From positions 62,001 to 126,000 of the forward strand of contig NZ_JAASQS010000003.1 in assembly GCF_011762045.1 (NCBI RefSeq): 64,000 nucleotides of DNA, in the 5' to 3' direction. This document shows, piece after piece, positions 55,078 to 62,678 of the stretch. The first letter of the stretch is position 1, and each line of letters opens with the position of its first letter. The notes under the pieces were generated by a model, which saw nothing but the letters and a program-made list of their open reading frames with translations, was not told the origin of the DNA and did not search any database. Origin of the DNA: Rhizomicrobium electricum. Its GTDB lineage: Bacteria; Pseudomonadota; Alphaproteobacteria; Micropepsales; Micropepsaceae. Made by a program: the position numbers and the translations under genes.

Positions 55078-56724
55078 CTACCTTTCTCTCATGCCATGGC
55101 GCATGGCGCGCGTGATCGGCGAGAATAGATATTGCAATGCGGTCCTTGCTCCGGTGGCGATCTCGACTTCCACCGGAAGGCCGGGCATGAGCCGGACGTC
55201 CGGATAATCCTTCAACTGCTCGCCGTTCACAGACACCATGATGCTGAAATAGCCCTGCCCGGTCCGCGGATCGGTCAGCCGGTCCGCAGAAAGCGTCTCC
55301 AGCTTGCCCATGATCATCGGCAGGCTGCGTTGCTTATAGGCGCTGAAATTGATGCGCGCCGGAATGCCCGGATAAAGATCGTCGACGTCTTCCGGCCGAA
55401 TTTGCGCCTGGATCTCCATACTGTCGTTCCGGGGAACGACTTCCATCACCGTTTCGCCGGGCTTTATAACGGCGCCCACCGTATGGACGCTGAGGCTCAC
55501 CACGGTTCCGGCGACCGGGGACGTCATCTTGGTATGCTTCAGCATGTCCTCGGCGGCGTGCAGCCGGTCAAGCGCTTGGTAGCGCTTGGTCTGAACCTCG
55601 CGCAGGTCCTGGACGATCTGGCTCAACTGCTCCTGACGCACGCGCGAGATCTGAATGGTGTTCTCGCCGGACGACAACTTCACCTGGGCAATCTTCTCCG
55701 AGATCTGGCCTTCCTGGCCATTGAGATCGGCAGCCTGGCGTTGCAGCGCCAACAAGCGCGGCAGCGTCGCCAGTCCTTGCTTGTAAAGGGCATCGACGCT
55801 CGCGACTTCCTGTTCGACCAGTTGCTTCTGGTGCTGCACGGCCTCGAGCTGATTGCGCAATCCGGCGATCATTCGCCAGTTCTCGCCCGTCCGTTGACCA
55901 AGCACACCCACCTGTTGCTCAAGAGCAGCCTTGCGGGAAACAAAAGCCTCCTGCTCACCGCGCATCGCCTCGGCCGCCGTCTGATCGGATGCCCGCGCCT
56001 TGAGTTCGGGCGGAAACTCGACGTGATCCTTGCCATCGCGCTCAGCCGTCAGCCGGGCTTCCTGGGCGGTCAATGAATCGACTTCACCCCGGAGGATTCC
56101 GAGATTGGCCCTAGCCTGGGCGTCATCGAGAACGACCAGGACCTGCCCAGCCTTCACCTCCTGGCCGTCGGCGACCTTGATATCGCGGACGATACCGCCC
56201 TCGAGATGCTGGATGGTCTTGCGGTGCGTTTTCACCACCACTTCGCCGTGCGCGATGATGGCGCTGTCGAGTGGCACCACCGCGGCCCACAGCAGCGCTC
56301 CGATCACGAAGACACCCAGGACGATGTTTCCCTTCCGGATCAGGCCGGAGGTGTTCATGAAAGACCGCTCGTCCTCCGCGTCGATCACATCTTCGGGGAA
56401 GAAGCGGTCCCTGCTCCATTCCACCCAGGCCGGCAGAGTGACGTTCTCTTCCTCGGTGGGCACCAGCTTGCGAAGCAGGTTCGTCGCTGCATCCCGCAGT
56501 GCCGGCAGGCGGATCTTCCCCTTTCCGGTGCCGAGATCTGCAATGACCGCTTCGCTCGCATCGGCTTCGGTCTCATCCGGAGCTGCCGCATCGGTCTGAT
56601 CTACAGGTTCGAATTCGGCGTCGATCGTCGCATCCGCGGCCGTTTCTTCCGGTCCCGCAACGGCTTCCGTATCGGCCTGCTCCGGCGGCAGCTCTGCCGT
56701 CTCCTTTTCGCGATCGTCGTTCAT
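55078..56724 (-). CDS. Type I secretion periplasmic adaptor (HlyD/PrtE family) with acidic N-terminal extension
   Basis: 548 residues, ATG 56724 overlapping the exporter stop (ATGA). It is the membrane-fusion protein that joins the inner-membrane ABC exporter to TolC. Residues about 1-105 are an extra cytoplasmic segment very rich in Asp, Glu and Ala. A single transmembrane helix (IVLGVFVIGALLWAAVVPL) lies at about 134-153. A lipoyl half-motif HGEVVVKTHRKTIQHLEGGI follows, then a long coiled coil (about 210-400), the second lipoyl half (SPVAGTVVSLSVHTVGAVIKPG) and a beta-barrel end with PGIPARINFSAYKQR. This is TIGR01843-type HlyD. Most homologues are 430-480 residues; the excess is the acidic N-terminus. 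Its partners are the adjacent exporter and TolC. Confidence 0.92.
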   Translation of the reverse strand: MNDDREKETAELPPEQADTEAVAGPEETAADATIDAEFEPVDQTDAAAPDETEADASEAVIADLGTGKGKIRLPALRDAATNLLRKLVPTEEENVTLPAWVEWSRDRFFPEDVIDAEDERSFMNTSGLIRKGNIVLGVFVIGALLWAAVVPLDSAIIAHGEVVVKTHRKTIQHLEGGIVRDIKVADGQEVKAGQVLVVLDDAQARANLGILRGEVDSLTAQEARLTAERDGKDHVEFPPELKARASDQTAAEAMRGEQEAFVSRKAALEQQVGVLGQRTGENWRMIAGLRNQLEAVQHQKQLVEQEVASVDALYKQGLATLPRLLALQRQAADLNGQEGQISEKIAQVKLSSGENTIQISRVRQEQLSQIVQDLREVQTKRYQALDRLHAAEDMLKHTKMTSPVAGTVVSLSVHTVGAVIKPGETVMEVVPRNDSMEIQAQIRPEDVDDLYPGIPARINFSAYKQRSLPMIMGKLETLSADRLTDPRTGQGYFSIMVSVNGEQLKDYPDVRLMPGLPVEVEIATGARTALQYLFSPITRAMRHGMRER

Positions 56725-58475
56725 TCCCGCCCCCGGCTCGTCGGGGTGGCCTGCGTGGCCGCCGTTTGAAGGGGAACGACATTGCCGCTTTCGGCGTTCG
56801 CGCCCCTCGTGTATTCGCGCATGATGTCGGCCGTCGGGCCGAAGCTCGCAACTCCGCCGTTGGGATTGAGCACCAGGATCTTGTCCATACCCAGAAGGAT
56901 GCTTGGGCGATGGGCGATGACGATGGTCGTAGTGCTCCGCTTTTTCAGCGCGGCCAGCGTATCGGTGAGCGCCTTCTCGCCCGCGGCATCTAGGTTCGAA
57001 TTGGGCTCGTCGAGCACGACAAGGCGGGGATCGCCATAGAGCGCGCGGGCAATTCCGATGCGCTGCTGCTGCCCGCCGGACAGCCAGTGGCCAGCGTCGC
57101 CGATCTCGGTCTCGTAGCCTTTGGGCAGCATCAAGATCATTTCGTGCGCGAAGGCGAGCTTCGCAGCGGCGACCACCGCTTCGGGCGATCCTTCGCTCAT
57201 GCGGGCGATATTCTCACGCACGGTGCCGGCGAAGAGTTCGACGTCCTGCGGCAGGTATCCGATGTATTGGCCAAGGCTCTCGCGCGGCCAGGAGTAGATA
57301 TTGGCGCCGTCGAGCCTGACGACACCCGAAGTCGCGGGCCAGGCGCCGACGATCAGCCTTGCCAGCGTCGACTTGCCGGATGCGGACGGGCCGATGATCC
57401 CCAGCGCTTCACCTGCACGCAGTTCGAAGCTGACATTGGCGATGATCGTTTTGCGCGTGCGGGCCGCCACATAATAGATGTTCGTACAGCGAAGAACGCC
57501 CGCCGGAGCGGGCAAATCCATACCCTCGTCCCGTTGCGGCGCGTCGTTCAACAGATCCGAAAGCCTGATCCAGGCGAGGCGGATGGCGATGACACTCTTC
57601 CAGCTCGAGATAATCATCTCGATCGGCATCAGCGCGCGTGACCCGATGATTGTGGCGCCGATCATGACGCCGCCGGACGCCTGCGCATCCAGAACCAGAT
57701 ACGCACCGGCCGCCATGAGGGCGATCTGCAGAAGCTGACGGATGGCTTTCGAAACCGCGCTCAACCTGGCGTCGCGCTCGGCGGCCGTCGCGCCGTAACG
57801 CACCCCAATAAGCCACTGACTGTACCAGCGCCCCACGAAGTTCGACGACATACCCATGCCTTCGAGCACGTCCGCATTGTTCAGTCCGCCGTCACCAAAG
57901 GCCTGCACCCTTATCTGTTGATTGATCGACTGGGTCAGCGGCGGCGTCGTCAGCTTGTGGCTGAGGTACGCGGTCGCGATCAAAGCCGCGCTACCCATCG
58001 CCACGACGAGGACATAGAGCGGATGGAGCAGGAAGAGGATCACCATATAAAACAGCAGAAACGGCGCATCCATCAGGGCGCCGAGCGCCGGACTGCCGAA
58101 AAAATTCCGAATGGTGTCGACATCGCGAATGGCACTGCGGATCGCGACGGTTCCGGCCTGCGAATTGGTGGCAATCATCGCCCGCTGTACCCGTGCCGCC
58201 ATGGCATCGCCGATCCGCAGGCCGGTGCGAACGAGCAGGCGGCGGCGCAACGAATCCAGGATACCGAACACCACGATGGCACCGACGGCGATGATAGTGA
58301 GCATTACGAGCGTGGCGTTGCTGCGGCTGGCCAGCACTCGGTCATACACTTCGAGCATGTAGATGCACGTCGTGAGCGCCAGGATGCTCATGCCGCCGCT
58401 GAAGGCAAACGCGATCAGCAGCAGTTGCCGATAACTGCCAATCACCTCTTGGACGGGATCGTTTCTTTCCTTCAT
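56721..58475 (-). CDS. prtD: Type I secretion ABC exporter, PrtD/AprD type (permease-ATPase)
   Basis: 584 residues, ATG 58475. The N-terminal half has about six transmembrane helices (FAFSGGMSILALTTCIYML, LVMLTIIAVGAIVVFGIL, then ALMDAPFLLFYMVILFLL). The C-terminal half is an ATPase with Walker A GPSASGKST at about 363-371, signature LSGGQQQRIGIARAL near 463 and Walker B LVVLDEPNSNLD near 485, followed by the H-loop TTIVIAHRPS. There is no C39 peptidase-like N-terminal domain, which separates it from HlyB and LapB exporters and places it with PrtD/AprD. Those recognise serralysin-type C-termini, exactly the type ending the giant RTX protein. It powers one-step export of RTX proteins across both membranes. 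Confidence 0.93.
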   Translation of the reverse strand: MKERNDPVQEVIGSYRQLLLIAFAFSGGMSILALTTCIYMLEVYDRVLASRSNATLVMLTIIAVGAIVVFGILDSLRRRLLVRTGLRIGDAMAARVQRAMIATNSQAGTVAIRSAIRDVDTIRNFFGSPALGALMDAPFLLFYMVILFLLHPLYVLVVAMGSAALIATAYLSHKLTTPPLTQSINQQIRVQAFGDGGLNNADVLEGMGMSSNFVGRWYSQWLIGVRYGATAAERDARLSAVSKAIRQLLQIALMAAGAYLVLDAQASGGVMIGATIIGSRALMPIEMIISSWKSVIAIRLAWIRLSDLLNDAPQRDEGMDLPAPAGVLRCTNIYYVAARTRKTIIANVSFELRAGEALGIIGPSASGKSTLARLIVGAWPATSGVVRLDGANIYSWPRESLGQYIGYLPQDVELFAGTVRENIARMSEGSPEAVVAAAKLAFAHEMILMLPKGYETEIGDAGHWLSGGQQQRIGIARALYGDPRLVVLDEPNSNLDAAGEKALTDTLAALKKRSTTTIVIAHRPSILLGMDKILVLNPNGGVASFGPTADIMREYTRGANAESGNVVPLQTAATQATPTSRGRE

Positions 58476-58549
58476 TCCGAGAGGATCCTGTAAGGCACCG
58501 CTTCGACGGCGCGACCCGCACTACGCCACAACGCCATTGCCATCACTAC

Positions 58550-59908
58550 TCACTCGCCGAGCCCAATCCATTTCGACGCGTTATCGTTGTAATACCGCAT
58601 CGGATCGTAAGGCTTGACGGCCAATTTCAGCGTGCTGGCCGTGAGTCCTCCCGTCGCGGCCAAGACGCGGTACGCCGCAATGATCCGGTCGTGTTCCGCG
58701 TTCAACGCTGCCGTTTGAGCCGAGAGCAGCTCCTGCTGGGCATTAAGGACGTCGAGCACCGAGCGCTCGCCGCCCTTCTGCTCGAGACGCACACCTTCCA
58801 CGGCCTGCTCGTTGGCATGGGCCTGGGCCTGGCTCGCCTCGATGGAGTCAATTGCGGCCTGATAGGCTGACCAGCTGGAACGCACGCCTTGCTGGACACG
58901 TTTGCGGGTATCCGTCGTGGAGTACTTGGCTTTTGCCAGCAGGTTTTTCGCCTGGCGTACCGCCGCTTGCTCGCCCCCGCCCTGGTATATCGGCATGGTC
59001 ACCTGACCCAGCACGATGAACTGATTTTGCGGCTGGGAGAACTGATAGGAGCCTATGGACTGGTAATCGCGCGTGTAGCGATATTGGCCCGACACGGAGA
59101 AGTGCGGCAGCATCGCGCCAATCGCATCGTTGACGGCCTGATCGGCGGCGCGCTCCTCATTTTTCGCAATCAGGACTTCCGGATGACGCGCGTCGGCTTC
59201 CCGCAGAGCCGCGTCCAAACTGGCGGGGATCTTGGGCACACTAGGCGATGTTTCGAGCGTTTCCGCCGGCCGACCGATCAGGCGCTCGAAAGCGGCGAGA
59301 CTTGAGTCAAGCGCAGCCTGTGCCGAATAGAGTCCCAACTTCGCCTGCGCAAAACGTGCTTCGGCTTGCTGCAGGTCCGTCTTCGTCACCATGCCGACGG
59401 CGAACATCTTTTTGACGTTCTCGTAAGTCTGGCGCAACACGTCGACATTCGTGCGGCTGATCTTCATCCGTCCGGTGTCGCGAACGACATCCATGTAGGC
59501 GGTTACGGCGTCGAGCAGGACGGACTGTTCCGTTCCGATCAGCCGGCCGCGCTCGGCGCGATCCAGCGATTTGGCCCGCTCGATCTCAGCGAAAGTCTGG
59601 CCGCCGCGGAAGATGTCCTGCGTCAGCGCAACGGTGCCGCTTAGCGGATGGGTCGTAGTGGTAGCGGAGGTTTTCTCGGTCTCCGAAAGGCCGTAATAGC
59701 CTTCGACGGTGATTTTCGGTCGCAATCCTGCACGTGCCCGCGCCACGTCTTCATCCGAAGCGCGCAGGCCGGCACGTGCGGCTGCGAGCTGCGGGTTTGT
59801 CTCGTACGTGGTGGCAAGCGCATCGGCCAGCGTGAAGACGCCAGCATGAGCGCCGAGAGCAAACATGCCTAATGCGCCGACGCATGAAAGTATGGCTGCA
59901 GTCTTCAT
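58550..59908 (-). CDS. tolC: TolC-family outer membrane channel for type I secretion
   Basis: 452 residues, ATG 59908 after a GAGGGGG purine run. The signal peptide is MKTAAILSCVGALGMFALGAHA. The mature protein begins with FTLADALATTYETNPQLAAARA and holds two coiled-coil repeats with FVGMV-like turns (KKMFAVGMVTKTDLQQAEAR; LEQKGGERSVLDVLNAQQEL). These are hallmarks of the TolC type I secretion subfamily. It forms the trimeric outer-membrane tunnel used by the downstream PrtD-HlyD pair. It is the first gene of the secretion operon, with a 74-bp gap to the exporter and a 375-bp leader upstream. Confidence 0.92.
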   Translation of the reverse strand: MKTAAILSCVGALGMFALGAHAGVFTLADALATTYETNPQLAAARAGLRASDEDVARARAGLRPKITVEGYYGLSETEKTSATTTTHPLSGTVALTQDIFRGGQTFAEIERAKSLDRAERGRLIGTEQSVLLDAVTAYMDVVRDTGRMKISRTNVDVLRQTYENVKKMFAVGMVTKTDLQQAEARFAQAKLGLYSAQAALDSSLAAFERLIGRPAETLETSPSVPKIPASLDAALREADARHPEVLIAKNEERAADQAVNDAIGAMLPHFSVSGQYRYTRDYQSIGSYQFSQPQNQFIVLGQVTMPIYQGGGEQAAVRQAKNLLAKAKYSTTDTRKRVQQGVRSSWSAYQAAIDSIEASQAQAHANEQAVEGVRLEQKGGERSVLDVLNAQQELLSAQTAALNAEHDRIIAAYRVLAATGGLTASTLKLAVKPYDPMRYYNDNASKWIGLGE

Positions 59909-59943
59909 TTGCGGCCCCCTCGTCGATCCATTCAGGAGAACCG

Positions 59944-59959
59944 TTCGTCAATCGACGAA
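59944..59959. promoter_or_regulatory. Inverted repeat TTCGTC-N4-GACGAA upstream of tolC
   Basis: Perfect 6-bp arms (59944-59949 and 59954-59959), 36 bp before the tolC ATG. It lies downstream of the proposed promoter and could be an operator for a dimeric repressor. No known regulator site is recognised. Confidence 0.4.
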
Positions 59960-60231
59960 TTCTCCTAAGCGAATAGATCAAGCCCCACAATTCCTGCGCG
60001 ATCATACGTCAGTAGTTGCAAACGCAAACCGGAACTACCGCGACCCAGTGTCCTCCCGCTCGCTACGCGGCCAGCATCAAGTGTGAGCATCGAATGTCGG
60101 TGCGAGTGCGATTTGATAACAAGTCACACTTTCAGATCGGCTAATCTTGAACACCACACAGCCAGCCGATCAGCCACCTTCAAATGCAGTTGGCTGTCCG
60201 AAAGACTAGTTTGTCGACATAACAACCCGCT

Positions 60232-60254
60232 CGGATGAGACATAGTCTCATCCG
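60232..60254 (-). terminator. Hairpin after the NusG-like gene
   Basis: Perfect 10-bp stem CGGATGAGAC (60232-60241) / GTCTCATCCG (60245-60254) with a 3-nt loop, 29 nt beyond the stop at 60284. No U-tract follows on the minus strand. It could separate the polysaccharide genes from the secretion operon or be an RNA target of the regulator encoded just before it. Confidence 0.45.
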
Positions 60255-60283
60255 CAGATTACTTCACAGGACCGGTCGCGAAG

Positions 60284-60886
60284 CTACGCAACCGGTGAAA
60301 TTGCTTCTCCGGACAAGGTCACCGAGACTTCACGCCCGAGAAGATCGAGAAGGACACGCACGCGGCCGGATGGATCGAGACGCTCCAGTGTGCCGATCAA
60401 GGCGGCAAACGGGCCATCTTCGATACGGACCTGGTCGCCCGGTTTCAGTTTCGGCACCCAGTTCATCGCGCCGGTCTCGCCGACCATGCTTTGCAAGCGC
60501 TCGACCACACCGAAAGGCACGGGGGCTGGCGTTTCGCGGTTTGTGATCAGGCGAACCGCACCTCTGGTGCCGTTGATGCAGCGCCACGGCTGCTCGTCAA
60601 CGTTGAAGCGAACGAAAACATAATTCGGAAAGACCGGCGCAAGCTTCGTAGCGCTCCGGCGCGCGTGCCGAACGGTTTTCAGCGTACACGGACAAAAAGC
60701 CGTGTAGTCCTGCCTTTCCAACTCCCCGATCACGCGTGTCTCGCAATGAGGATGCGTATGCACAACGTACCAGCGTTCACCAAACGGAGCCCTGCCGGTG
60801 CCGATGAATGACGACGTACAGCCGGCCCTCATCGAATTGGGGCGCGGAAACGTTCTACTAGCCAAATCAGCCGGCGCGTAGGACAT
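60284..60886 (-). CDS. NusG/RfaH-family transcription antitermination protein
   Basis: 200 residues from ATG 60886; ATG 60832 (residue 19) is an alternative because the NusG domain begins only at about Trp39. WYVVHTHPHCETRVIGEL opens the NGN domain, continuing with YTAFCP, RHARR, FPNYVFVRF, then I-N-G-T-R-G-A-V and PVPFGVVERL. A KOW domain (LKPGDQVRIEDGPFAALIGTLE) spans about 146-195. It is shorter and more diverged than housekeeping NusG and lies inside a polysaccharide/secretion locus, as do RfaH, LoaP and similar specialised paralogues. Those bind RNA polymerase and suppress termination in long operons. Possible targets are the polysaccharide genes, the sugar operon and the 38-kb RTX gene; no ops-like recruitment site was found. 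It follows the sugar transferase gene by 25 bp. Confidence 0.85.
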   Translation of the reverse strand: MSYAPADLASRTFPRPNSMRAGCTSSFIGTGRAPFGERWYVVHTHPHCETRVIGELERQDYTAFCPCTLKTVRHARRSATKLAPVFPNYVFVRFNVDEQPWRCINGTRGAVRLITNRETPAPVPFGVVERLQSMVGETGAMNWVPKLKPGDQVRIEDGPFAALIGTLERLDPSGRVRVLLDLLGREVSVTLSGEAISPVA

Positions 60887-60911
60887 CTGTTCTCGATCTC
60901 CCTGCCAGTTC

Positions 60912-62480
60912 TCAATACGCGTTGCGGTGTCGGGCGACTTCGATGGCCGTCCGGACTAGAATTTCGATATCTAGAAGAATGGATGCGTTGACCGCGTACC
61001 AAAGGTCATACTCAATGCGCTGGTACATGGCATCAAGCGTCGCCGTCTCGCCCCGCAAGCCATTGACTTGTGCCCATCCGGTCAAGCCCGGCTTCACATG
61101 CTGACGGATTTCATAGTTCTCGATCGACCGCGAATAGAGTTCGTCATGAGCCTGGGCATGCGGCCGCGGACCGACGAGCGACATGTCGCCAACGAGAATG
61201 TTCACAAGCTGCGGCAGCTCGTCGATGCTGTATTTGCGCAGAATGCGTCCGACGCGGGTCACGCGCGCATCCCCCTCCTTAGCTTGTTCGATAACCGGCC
61301 CGTTTTCCTGCACGCGCATCGAGCGGAACTTCAAAATATCGAACGGCCGCCCCCGGTAGCCGTTTCGCGTCTGCCGGAACAACACAGGACCTTCGGAGTC
61401 GAGCTTGATCAGAGCTGCAACGATCATCAGCAAGGGAAAGAGAAAAAGTAGAGCCGCACCGGAGACGAGGATATCCATCATGCGCTTGACTAGGCGCTGC
61501 GTAGACCCCAACGGCTCGCGCCGCGCCTCGAGTACGACAAACTTGCCCATACTGGCTGGCCGGCACCGCACAAGCGAGGCGATCTGAGCATCCGGAACAA
61601 TGTAGATTGCGCGCGGTAGCATCGTCAGCCTGCGCCCCAACGCGGCCAATCGTTCGCCGGGAAGACTGCCCGCACAGACATAGATTTCACCCGGTCCGGC
61701 GTGATGAGCAACTTGCGTGACACGATCGGCGAGCGCGCTTAGTTCGTGCGCCCAAAGACTCGACGAACACAGAGCTTTAAACTTGAAGACCTTGGGCGAG
61801 GGATGTCCCTTGGCCCGCAACTCGACTGCGAATTTGTCGACTAACGGATCGGCCTCGTCGCCAATCACCATGCATTCGCGGACAGCTGAACCTGCCCGTT
61901 TCGCCAACGGCGCGACCCAGACGGGCGCAAAGACGCGCCAAAGGGCGATGCCAGGCAATCCGACTAGATAAAGTGTGATAATGGCGCCCCGCGACGCCTC
62001 CCCACCGGCTTTCGCAATGAACAATCCAAAGGTCAGGATTCCGAAGGCCAATGTCCATGCCAGTGCAGCATCGCGAAGGCGGTCATAGCTGTTCGTGATA
62101 GCGGCGCTCCGCTCTGCTGTGACGGACCGGATCAGAAGTGTGAACGCGAGAGCGATCACCAAGCCGATATTAACCGGCATTTGGAATGGAACGCTCTTTC
62201 CGGAATAGGCGATCATTTGATAGGCGATGTCGGTAAGAACACTCAGCGAGACAATGAAAGCGATGTCGGCCAAGTGCTGACACAAGCAATTCACATCTCG
62301 AGCAGAGATCAGAAAGCCAGAACGGTGCGAAGGAGACGCACTCCTGAGGCCCTGTACATTCGTCGGTGCGATTGAAGACGCATCCTTCCACGTCGTGCGC
62401 CGCCTAGAAGCGCCACCGAGTACAAATGGCACTGCACTTTTTGTTGGCTTAAAAAGATGTGTTTCCGTCACCCTCGACAC
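60912..62480 (-). CDS. Polyprenyl-phosphate sugar-1-phosphate transferase (WbaP/ExoY-type initiating enzyme)
   Basis: 522 residues from GTG 62480, directly preceded by a CTGGGGG purine run; a second GTG is three codons on. The N-terminal half has four to five transmembrane helices (DIAFIVSLSVLTDIAYQMI, VNIGLVIALAFTLLI, WTLAFGILTFGLFI, IITLYLVGLPGIALW) and a Rossmann-like segment. The C-terminal bacterial sugar transferase domain (about 325-520) has RMMDILVSGAALLFLFPLL, FDILKFRSMRV, DELPQLVNILVGDMSLVGPRP and KPGLTGWAQVNGLRG. The family transfers hexose 1-phosphate to undecaprenyl phosphate at the inner membrane and begins exopolysaccharide or O-antigen synthesis. Its neighbours are the polymerase-like gene upstream and the antiterminator downstream. 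The sugar transferred is unknown. Confidence 0.9.
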   Translation of the reverse strand: MSRVTETHLFKPTKSAVPFVLGGASRRRTTWKDASSIAPTNVQGLRSASPSHRSGFLISARDVNCLCQHLADIAFIVSLSVLTDIAYQMIAYSGKSVPFQMPVNIGLVIALAFTLLIRSVTAERSAAITNSYDRLRDAALAWTLAFGILTFGLFIAKAGGEASRGAIITLYLVGLPGIALWRVFAPVWVAPLAKRAGSAVRECMVIGDEADPLVDKFAVELRAKGHPSPKVFKFKALCSSSLWAHELSALADRVTQVAHHAGPGEIYVCAGSLPGERLAALGRRLTMLPRAIYIVPDAQIASLVRCRPASMGKFVVLEARREPLGSTQRLVKRMMDILVSGAALLFLFPLLMIVAALIKLDSEGPVLFRQTRNGYRGRPFDILKFRSMRVQENGPVIEQAKEGDARVTRVGRILRKYSIDELPQLVNILVGDMSLVGPRPHAQAHDELYSRSIENYEIRQHVKPGLTGWAQVNGLRGETATLDAMYQRIEYDLWYAVNASILLDIEILVRTAIEVARHRNAY

Positions 62481-62678
62481 CCCCCAGCGGTATCGACCTC
62501 AAAGACGAAGTCTCAACTTCACGATTACTCTTTTACTTCTTGTTCAGCATCGAAGCGACAGTACCGGAAAGAATATCTATCGTAGAGGGAAATAATGACA
62601 CATAGTTAGCAGGCAGGAGTGCCTGTTTTTTCAGCGCACTTTCCTTTCGATGATGCGTTTCCGCTTTAGTTCGTAAAA
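62481..62678 (-). other. Short intergenic gap between polymerase and sugar transferase genes
   Basis: 198 bp, AT-richer than its neighbours. It holds the hairpin at 62610-62631 and probably the promoter for the sugar transferase gene. I cannot assign promoter boxes. Confidence 0.35.
62610..62631 (+). terminator. Short hairpin with T-tract
   Basis: CAGGCA (62610-62615) and TGCCTG (62620-62625) pair across GGAG and are followed by six T on the plus strand, the form of an intrinsic terminator for plus-strand transcription. All known neighbours run on the minus strand. It may therefore block antisense transcription or act as a 3' hairpin about 54 nt after the polymerase stop. Confidence 0.4.

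Larger units (their letters stand above)
59909..60283 (-). promoter_or_regulatory. Leader and promoter region of the tolC-prtD-hlyD operon
   Basis: 375 bp without a gene. A TATGAT box (60001-60006, minus strand) with TTTGCG (60023-60028) 16 bp upstream is a possible sigma-70 promoter about 95 bp before the tolC start. The remainder holds the hairpin and the inverted repeat listed separately. There is no other recognisable signal. Confidence 0.35.
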
